A stretch of DNA of 64,000 bases, from NCBI RefSeq assembly GCF_011089885.1, contig NZ_JAANBD010000029.1:62001-126000 (forward strand), given 5' to 3'. Positions 59,004-64,000 of the stretch are shown here, one piece after another. This DNA comes from Thioalkalivibrio sp. XN279. Its GTDB lineage: Bacteria; Pseudomonadota; Gammaproteobacteria; Steroidobacterales; XN24. Numbering within the stretch: position 1 is the first letter of the stretch; the number at the start of each line of letters is the position of its first letter. The notes under the pieces are model-generated. The model was not told the DNA's origin. It ran no database searches and worked only from the letters and a program-made list of their open reading frames with translations. The position numbers were made by a program, and so were the translations under genes.

Positions 59004-59831
59004 TCAGTCGGAGTGAGCGCTCGGAAAAAATAGTTGCTCACCGCGCACTTTGAAATCCGCAATTGCCGACTGGCCCGCCGCGGACACCAGCCACTCGTGC
59101 CAGGCCTGCGCCAGGTCGTGCTTCAGGTGGGGCAGCCGCTCGGGGCTGAGCAGCAGGCTGCCGTACTGGTTGAACAGCACCGGGTCGCCCGCGAACACGA
59201 TCTCGAGGTCCTGGCGGTTGGCAAAGGCGATCCAGCTGCCGCGATCGGCCAGCACGTAGGCGTCCATTGCCGCGGCGGAGTTCAGGGTCGCGCCCATGCC
59301 GCTGCCGAGCTCGCGATACCAGCTGGCTTTCGGCAAGCCGCCGGCCGACTCCCAAATGCGCTGTTCTGCGCGGTGGGTACCGCTGTCGTCGCCGCGGGAG
59401 GCAAAGATCGCTTCCTTCTCGCGGATCATCCGGAAGGCCTCCGCCGCCGTCCTGGCGGCCTTGACGCCGGCCGGGTCTTTAGCCGGACCGATGACCACGA
59501 AGTCGTTGTACATCACGTCGCGGCGCTCGGTGGCGAAGCCTTCCGCCACCATCTGCTCCTCGCCAGCCGTGTCGTGGACCAGCAGGCAATCGGCGTCGCC
59601 GTTGCGGGCGATGGCAAATGCCTGGCCGGTGCCCACCGCCACCACGCGGACGTCGATGCCGGTAGCGCTGCGGAATAGCGGGACGAGATGAGAAAACAGG
59701 CCGGTGTTTTGCGTCGACGTCGTGGAGGCCAGCACGATGAAGCGGCCGTCTTGCGCGGACACGACACCACTTGCGCCAGGCAAAAGGCAGGCAAGCACGA
59801 GCAACCAGTGGCGTAGGCGAAAGCGGTCCAA
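59004..59831 (-). CDS. tupA: Tungstate ABC transporter substrate-binding protein
   Basis: A 275-residue periplasmic binding protein. TTG 59831 is chosen because GGGGAGGG lies 6 nt upstream and it gives a clean signal peptide (MDRFRLRHWLLVLACLLPGASGVVSAQ). The TupA hallmark is LASTTSTQNTGLFSHLVPLF, plus VGTGQAFAIARNGDADCLLVHD, MYNDFVVIGP and SRGDDSGTHRAEQRIW. TupA proteins bind tungstate very tightly and discriminate it from molybdate. The gene is 65 bp from divergent moaB and 4 kb from tupBC. Confidence 0.92.
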   Translation of the reverse strand: MDRFRLRHWLLVLACLLPGASGVVSAQDGRFIVLASTTSTQNTGLFSHLVPLFRSATGIDVRVVAVGTGQAFAIARNGDADCLLVHDTAGEEQMVAEGFATERRDVMYNDFVVIGPAKDPAGVKAARTAAEAFRMIREKEAIFASRGDDSGTHRAEQRIWESAGGLPKASWYRELGSGMGATLNSAAAMDAYVLADRGSWIAFANRQDLEIVFAGDPVLFNQYGSLLLSPERLPHLKHDLAQAWHEWLVSAAGQSAIADFKVRGEQLFFPSAHSD

Positions 59832-59896
59832 GCGGCCCTCCCCGAGTTCGCGTCGATTACAATGGCCCGTCCCGCCAGGCCAACCGGAACGCAATT

Positions 59897-60415
59897 ATGA
59901 CCGATCGCAGCTTCGTCGCGCTCAACATCGCCGTCCTTACCGTTTCCGACAGCCGCGGCGAAGCGGAGGACAAATCCGGCAAGCTGCTGGTCGAGCGGCT
60001 GACCAGGGCCGGCCACCGCTGCCACGAGAAGCGCATCGTGCGCGACGACACCTACCAGATCCGCGCCGTGGTCTCGGGCTGGATCGCGGACCCGGAGGTC
60101 CACGCCGTCATCACCACCGGCGGCACCGGGGTGACCGGGCGTGACGGCACGCCGGAAGCCGTGCAGCCGCTGCTGGACAAGACCCTGGACGGCTTCGGCG
60201 AGATCTTCCGCATGATCTCCTGGCAGCAGATCAAGACCTCGACCATCCAGTCGCGCGCCGTCGCCGGCGTGGCCAACGGCACCTACGTGTTCTGCGTGCC
60301 GGGCTCCTCGGGCGCCTGCGCCACCGCCTGGGACGAGCTCATCGAAGCGCAGCTGGACAAGCGCACGCGGCCCTGCAACCTCGTGGACCTGATGCCGCGG
60401 CTGCTGGAGACATGA
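59897..60415 (+). CDS. moaB: Molybdenum cofactor biosynthesis protein MoaB
   Basis: A 172-residue MogA/MoaB-type protein: LNIAVLTVSDSRGEAEDKSGKLL, VITTGGTGVTGRDGTPEAVQPLL and YVFCVPGSSGACATAWDELI. It should adenylate molybdopterin before metal insertion by MoeA, or be a MoaB form linked to tungsten enzymes in some microbes. ATG 59897 is the conserved start. It overlaps the following BNR protein by 4 bp (ATGA). Confidence 0.92.
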   Translation: MTDRSFVALNIAVLTVSDSRGEAEDKSGKLLVERLTRAGHRCHEKRIVRDDTYQIRAVVSGWIADPEVHAVITTGGTGVTGRDGTPEAVQPLLDKTLDGFGEIFRMISWQQIKTSTIQSRAVAGVANGTYVFCVPGSSGACATAWDELIEAQLDKRTRPCNLVDLMPRLLET

Positions 60416-61500
60416 GCGGAACCCGGCGCATGTTGCTGGTCGGCACCCAGAAAGGCCTGTTCATCGCCCGGCCCGATGGGGACGGTGATGGCGACGGATG
60501 GACCCTGGACGGGCCCCATGTCGCGGGCTACGAGATCATCCACTGCTGCGCCCCGCCGGCCGAACCCGGCGTGATCTACGCCGCCGCCAGCCACAAGATC
60601 TGGGGCGCGCACATCTACCGCAGCGAGGACGGCGGGCGCAGCTGGGCGTCGCTCCCGGCGGCCCCGCAGCATCCCGCCGGACTGCACCAGACCGCGCTGA
60701 AGTCGATCTGGTACCTGGCCGCGGCGCCGGGCGGCCGACTGTACGCAGGCATCGATCCGGCCGGCCTGTTCTACAGCGACGACCGCGCCGCCAGCTGGCA
60801 CCCCGTCGCGGCGCTCAACGAGCACCCGACCCGGGACACCTGGGAGCCCGCGCGCGGCGGCTTCTCGCTGCACTCCATTCGCATCGACCCGGCGAACGCC
60901 GACCGCCTCTACGTCGCCATATCGGCCGGCGGCGTATATCGCACTGAGGACGGCGGCACCAGCTGGGCGCCGGCCAACGCCGGCGTGCGCGCCGAGAACC
61001 TGCCGACGCCCTTCCCCGCCAGCGGCCACAACGTGCACCGCCTGGTCATGCACCCGCTGCGCCCCGAGCGGCTGTACCGGCAGTGCTACCACGGCACCTG
61101 GCGCAGCGACGACGCCGGCCGCAGCTGGACCGAGATCACCGCGGGGCTGCCGGGCAATTTCGGCTACGCCATCGCGGTCGATCCGCGCGACCCCGACACG
61201 CTCTACCAGGTGCCGGAGTCCGACTCGCACATGCGCACCGTGGTCGACGGCCGGCTGCGCGTGTACTGCAGCCGCGACGCCGGCGCGAGCTGGGCGTCCA
61301 TGAGTGACGGCCTGCCGCAAAGCCATGCGTGGGTGACGGTGCTGCGCGAGGCCATGGATGCCGACGCCGACGGCGGCGTGTATCTCGGCACCTCTGGCGG
61401 GCACCTGTTCGCCAGCCGCGACGGCGCGCGCAGCTGGCAGCTGGTGGCCGGCTTCCTGCCGCGCATTCTCTCGGTGCAGGCGGTGGACGGCACGGCATGA
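60412..61500 (+). CDS. BNR/Asp-box repeat beta-propeller protein
   Basis: A 362-residue protein without signal peptide. Repeated Asp-box elements (SEDGGRSWASL, SDDRAASWHPV, TEDGGTSWAPA, SDDAGRSWTEI, SRDAGASWASM, SRDGARSWQLV) show a six-bladed propeller, as in exo-alpha-sialidases, but the catalytic Arg triad and Tyr are not obvious, so glycosidase activity is doubtful. It is coupled by ATGA overlaps to moaB before it and to a YqeC-like gene after it, so it is likely tied to molybdenum/tungsten enzyme maturation or to an unknown cytoplasmic substrate. Confidence 0.85.
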   Translation: MSGTRRMLLVGTQKGLFIARPDGDGDGDGWTLDGPHVAGYEIIHCCAPPAEPGVIYAAASHKIWGAHIYRSEDGGRSWASLPAAPQHPAGLHQTALKSIWYLAAAPGGRLYAGIDPAGLFYSDDRAASWHPVAALNEHPTRDTWEPARGGFSLHSIRIDPANADRLYVAISAGGVYRTEDGGTSWAPANAGVRAENLPTPFPASGHNVHRLVMHPLRPERLYRQCYHGTWRSDDAGRSWTEITAGLPGNFGYAIAVDPRDPDTLYQVPESDSHMRTVVDGRLRVYCSRDAGASWASMSDGLPQSHAWVTVLREAMDADADGGVYLGTSGGHLFASRDGARSWQLVAGFLPRILSVQAVDGTA

Positions 61501-62252
61501 GCGGCGACCTGCTGGAGCTTCTCGGCGCCCGCGAGGGCATCGTCTGCGCCACCGGCGCCGGCGGCAAGAAAAGCGTGCTGTTCGCCATCGCGGCACGGCA
61601 CCCCGGGCGCGTCGCCTTCACCACCACGGTGCGCACCCTGCCGCCGCCCGAGGCCCTGGGGGGGCAGGTCATCCTGGCGGGTGAGGAGCAGCTGGAAGAG
61701 CAGCTGCGCGGGCTCGGGCCGCAACCCTTCCTCGCCTACGCCTGCCCCGGGGACAAGCCTGGCCGCCTTGCCGGCGTCCCGGGCGCCCGCATCACCGCGC
61801 TGCACCATGCGCTCGGCTTCGATCTCACCCTGGTGAAGGCGGACGGCGCGCGCATGCGCTGGGTCAAGGCCCCGGCGGCGGATGAGCCCGTGCTGCCGCC
61901 CGGCACGACCACGCTGCTGCCGGTGATGTCGGCGCGGGCGCTCGGCGAACCGCTCGGGGAGCGCATCGCGCACCGCGTCGAACGGCTCGCGGAACTCGTC
62001 GGCATCGCGCCCGGCGAACCTTTCACCCCGGCCTGCGCCGGCCGCCTGCTTGCGAGCGCGGACGGCCTGCTGCGGGGCGCGGGAAATGCACGGGTGGTGC
62101 CGGTGATCAACATGGTGGACGACGCCGAGAAGCTGGCGCTCGCGACTGCGGCGGCCGAGACGGCGCTGGAGTTGACTGGCCGCTTCGACCGGGTAGTGTT
62201 GATGAGACTGAACCGGCCCGATCCCGTGGTCGCCGTCATCGGAGCCCGCTGA
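61497..62252 (+). CDS. yqeC: Putative selenium-dependent hydroxylase accessory protein YqeC
   Basis: A 251-residue protein. A P-loop-like ATGAGGKKS lies at 18-26 and the pattern TTTVRTLPPPE, VKADGARMRWVKAPAADEPVLPPGTT and MNRPDP-like LMRLNRPDPVV follow the YqeC family. YqeC occurs with selenium-dependent molybdenum hydroxylases, where it is predicted to act in cofactor maturation. No such hydroxylase or selenium gene is visible here, so it may serve another Mo/W enzyme. It overlaps the BNR gene by 4 bp and touches moaD-like downstream. Confidence 0.8.
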   Translation: MSGDLLELLGAREGIVCATGAGGKKSVLFAIAARHPGRVAFTTTVRTLPPPEALGGQVILAGEEQLEEQLRGLGPQPFLAYACPGDKPGRLAGVPGARITALHHALGFDLTLVKADGARMRWVKAPAADEPVLPPGTTTLLPVMSARALGEPLGERIAHRVERLAELVGIAPGEPFTPACAGRLLASADGLLRGAGNARVVPVINMVDDAEKLALATAAAETALELTGRFDRVVLMRLNRPDPVVAVIGAR

Positions 62253-62531
62253 GTGAGCACCGTCACCGTACAGATTCCGCCGCCGCTGCGGCCCTTCGCC
62301 GACCAGGTCGCCGCGCTCGAGGTCGAGGCGGCGACCGTGGGCGAGGCGCTGGCACGCATCGGCGCCGGGCGCGAGGCATTGCTGTCGCGGGTACTGACGC
62401 CGGAAGGGGAACTCCGGCCCTACGTGAACGTGTTCGTCGGCGCGCGCAATGCCCGCCACCTGGACGGGCTCAGCACGGCGCTCCAAGAGGGCGACGTGGT
62501 CGCCATCATTCCGGCCGTCGCCGGGGGCTGA
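62253..62531 (+). CDS. MoaD/ThiS family small sulfur carrier
   Basis: A 92-residue ubiquitin-like protein starting at GTG 62253, right after the yqeC stop. It ends in VAIIPAVAGG, the diglycine tail that is thiocarboxylated when such proteins donate sulfur to molybdopterin. VQIPPPLRPFADQ at the start fits MoaD. The standard partner MoaE is not nearby, so this may be a MoaD-like carrier for tungsten-enzyme or other cofactor synthesis. Confidence 0.88.
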   Translation: MSTVTVQIPPPLRPFADQVAALEVEAATVGEALARIGAGREALLSRVLTPEGELRPYVNVFVGARNARHLDGLSTALQEGDVVAIIPAVAGG

Positions 62532-62565
62532 AACTCGTCGGCAGCGTGCGCGGCTGGGGCGGCCG

Positions 62566-63021
62566 CTAGAAATCCATCAGCATGTTCGCGTTGCGCGCCA
62601 GCTTGTGCTTCTCGCGCTCGGCGCGCGCCCGCAGGCTGGCGAACAACTCTTTCTGCTCCGGCGTGCCGCTCTTGGCCTCCAGCCGCAGGTACAAGCCCTC
62701 GAGCCAGGCCAGCACTTCCAGCCCGAGGCCGAGCAGCTCGTCGGGATCCGCTTTCTCGTGCAGCGCTTCCTTGATGCGCGCATGGATCCCGCTGTCGTTG
62801 ATGGTGAAGGGATCCCACTCCTTCAGCGCCGGGTCTTCCGCGCGGTGGCTGAAGCTGCGCACGCTTTCGGCCAGCTCTTTTTCCCGCTCGCTCATGTACT
62901 CCAGCATCATGCGCGAGCGGCCCTTGGCGGTGCGCCCGGCCAGCTCCGCGTAGGAATCGGCCAGCCCCTCGTGGAACTCTTCGATATAGGACATGACTTC
63001 GCCGGTCTGGTTGAATCTCAT
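62566..63021 (-). CDS. Helical rubrerythrin/ferritin-like conserved protein
   Basis: A 151-residue all-helical protein: EEFHEGLADSYAELAGRTAKGRSRMMLEYMSEREKELAESVRSFSH and LGLEVLAWLEGLYLRLEAKSGTPEQKELFASLRARAEREKHKLARNANML. Repeated Glu with Glu-x-x-His/Lys spacing hints at a ferritin-like four-helix bundle, but an iron-binding ExxH set is not certain. No cysteines. Start ATG 63021 overlaps no gene; it follows the CBS gene by 15 bp. Function unknown. Confidence 0.65.
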   Translation of the reverse strand: MRFNQTGEVMSYIEEFHEGLADSYAELAGRTAKGRSRMMLEYMSEREKELAESVRSFSHRAEDPALKEWDPFTINDSGIHARIKEALHEKADPDELLGLGLEVLAWLEGLYLRLEAKSGTPEQKELFASLRARAEREKHKLARNANMLMDF

Positions 63022-63036
63022 GCGGGTGCTCCCGGC

Positions 63037-63447
63037 TCAGGGCCGTTCCTGTTCCATTTCCTGCAGCGCCTGCAGGACGTCGCGCAGGCTGATGTTGCCG
63101 ACCACGCGGCTGTTCTTCAGCACCGGCAGGCCGCGGTGGTAGAACTGGCCGCCGCGGTGCAAGAGCTTGGCGATATCCATGATGCTGTCATCGATGTCCA
63201 CGGTCTCGAACTCGGTGCACATGAAGTCGCGCACGCGCCCGCCGCGGGAGCCGTGGTAGCCGGCCTGCATCTCCGCCGCGAGGCAGTCGGTCTCGGACAG
63301 CACGCCGACGAGGTTGCCGAGCCGGTCGATCACCGGCCCGCCGGAGATCCCTTTCTCGACCATGATGCCGGCAGCCTCCAGCACCTCCATCTCGGGGGAG
63401 AACTGGATCAGGTTGCGGGACATGTAATCGCGTGCCGTGAAGCCCAT
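63037..63447 (-). CDS. CBS domain pair protein
   Basis: A 136-residue protein made of two CBS motifs: ARDYMSRNLIQFSPEMEVLEAAGIMVEKGISGGPVIDRLGNLVGVLSETDCL and VRDFMCTEFETVDIDDSIMDIAKLLHRGGQFYHRGLPVLKNSRVVGNISLRDVLQAL. CBS pairs bind adenosine nucleotides and act as energy or stress sensors. Start chosen at ATG 63447 (MGFTARDYM). It lies 10 bp below nqrM. Confidence 0.88.
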   Translation of the reverse strand: MGFTARDYMSRNLIQFSPEMEVLEAAGIMVEKGISGGPVIDRLGNLVGVLSETDCLAAEMQAGYHGSRGGRVRDFMCTEFETVDIDDSIMDIAKLLHRGGQFYHRGLPVLKNSRVVGNISLRDVLQALQEMEQERP

Positions 63448-63457
63448 CGCCCTCACC

Positions 63458-63649
63458 TCATTGTCCTTGTGCCGCGCGCCGGCGCGCGCAGGGACGACGG
63501 CAGGCGCCGCCGCAGTCGGAGTCCACGCCGGGCACCCGGTTCAGGCCGCCGCAGCTGCCCTCGATGCGCCCGCGCCCGGCCATCACGCCGATGGCCATGC
63601 CGGCGATGGCAGTGAGAAACAGCAGGAAAGCGATCACGAATACGGCCAT
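63458..63649 (-). CDS. nqrM: Na+-NQR maturation protein NqrM
   Basis: A 63-residue membrane protein: an N-terminal helix (AVFVIAFLLFLTAIAGMAIGVMAG) and a cysteine-rich end with SCGGLN (C33) and C46, C50, C54. NqrM delivers iron for the [2Fe-2S]/iron site between NqrD and NqrE. It lies 4 bp after the nqrF stop, the usual place at the end of nqrABCDEF. Confidence 0.92.
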   Translation of the reverse strand: MAVFVIAFLLFLTAIAGMAIGVMAGRGRIEGSCGGLNRVPGVDSDCGGACRRPCARRRAAQGQ

Positions 63650-63653
63650 GCGC

Positions 63654-64000
63654 TCAGCCTCCGAAGTCGTCGAGGAGGATATTCTCTTTCTCGACCCCGA
63701 GATCCGCCAGCATCTTCAGCACTGCCTGGGTCATCATCGGCGGGCCGCAGATGTAGTACTCGATATCCTCCGGGGCCGGGTGGTCCTTGAGGTAGTTGTC
63801 GTACAGCACCTCGTGGATGAAGCCGGTATGCCCCTGCCACTCGTCTTCCGGCAGCGGGTCGGACAGCGCAATATGCCAGGTGAAGTTTTCGTGCTTGCGC
63901 TCGAGCTCCTCGAACTCCTCGTGGTAGAACATCTCGCGCTTGCTGCGCGCGCCGTACCAGAACGTCATCTTGCGGCTGCTGTCGAGGCGCTTGAGCTGGT
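63654..64000 (-). CDS. nqrF: Na+-translocating NADH:quinone reductase subunit F, C-terminal part
   Basis: The reading frame is open to the window end; about 115 C-terminal residues are present. [38 protein letters not shown] and [35 protein letters not shown] are the NADH-binding end of NqrF, which takes electrons from NADH through FAD. The 2Fe-2S and FAD domains lie beyond the window. Partial at its 5' end. Confidence 0.95.
   Translation of the reverse strand, partial: QLKRLDSSRKMTFWYGARSKREMFYHEEFEELERKHENFTWHIALSDPLPEDEWQGHTGFIHEVLYDNYLKDHPAPEDIEYYICGPPMMTQAVLKMLADLGVEKENILLDDFGG

Noticed and set aside
59832-59894. Upstream extension of tupA from TTG 59894
   Set aside because: It has no ribosome site and would hide the signal peptide; TTG 59831 has GGGGAGGG at the right distance.
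59832-59896. Sigma-54 element between tupA and moaB
   Set aside because: A TGGC occurs but no TTGC follows at the right distance on either strand.

Overview
The window looks like chromosome of a GC-rich gammaproteobacterium. Supporting traits are a fused chorismate mutase/prephenate dehydrogenase, a fused aspartokinase/homoserine dehydrogenase, the large 180-kDa type NAD-glutamate dehydrogenase, class III formaldehyde dehydrogenase, Na+-NQR with NqrM, and a sigma-54 regulator with matching -24/-12 promoters. The exact family cannot be fixed from sequence alone; something near Chromatiales/Ectothiorhodospiraceae would fit. Genes are tightly packed, often with TGATG or ATGA stop/start overlaps. 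I see no rRNA, tRNA, CRISPR array, phage or intact insertion sequence.

Layout: 1-2462, end of gdhB, a NYN-domain nuclease-like protein, gpmA. 2464-11598 (minus), an eight-gene acyl-CoA oxidation operon (thiolase, FadB-like protein, enoyl-CoA hydratases, acyl-CoA dehydrogenase, nitronate monooxygenase, alpha-methylacyl-CoA racemase, patatin) with a near-perfect palindrome at its promoter. 11828-20090, murI, a HerA/YjgR-like ATPase, an MFS transporter, tyrA, and a CoA-transferase/ThDP-enzyme pair. 20091-20460, a gene-free, repeat-rich block. 20461-28308, thrC-thrA, an APH-fold kinase, hemP, a methyltransferase, and the glutathione-dependent formaldehyde pathway. 28446-34262, a saccharopine-dehydrogenase-like protein and an Anbu proteasome-like cluster. 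34410-42289, RNA helicase and RRM protein, secreted RidA, GMC dehydrogenase, srkA, ygbA, a Rieske-like protein, an ankyrin protein. 42379-62531, a molybdenum/tungsten formate dehydrogenase island. 62566-64000, a helical protein, a CBS protein, nqrM and the end of nqrF.

The best candidate for something undescribed is regulatory: a formate dehydrogenase operon (torD-like to fdhC) and a tungstate importer (tupBC-mobA-moeA) each carry a sigma-54 -24/-12 element, and each has the same GACA-N3-TGTC palindrome about 105 bp upstream of its predicted start. Between the two targets lies a bacterial enhancer-binding protein whose receiver domain has lost its phosphorylation residues. This suggests one phosphorylation-independent regulon that couples tungstate/molybdate supply to formate oxidation. 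Two other notable items are the paired hairpins at 20109-20399, which keep a 26-nt loop while their stems differ but stay complementary, and an Anbu cluster in which a cysteine-rich HExxH protein stands where a transglutaminase is usually found.
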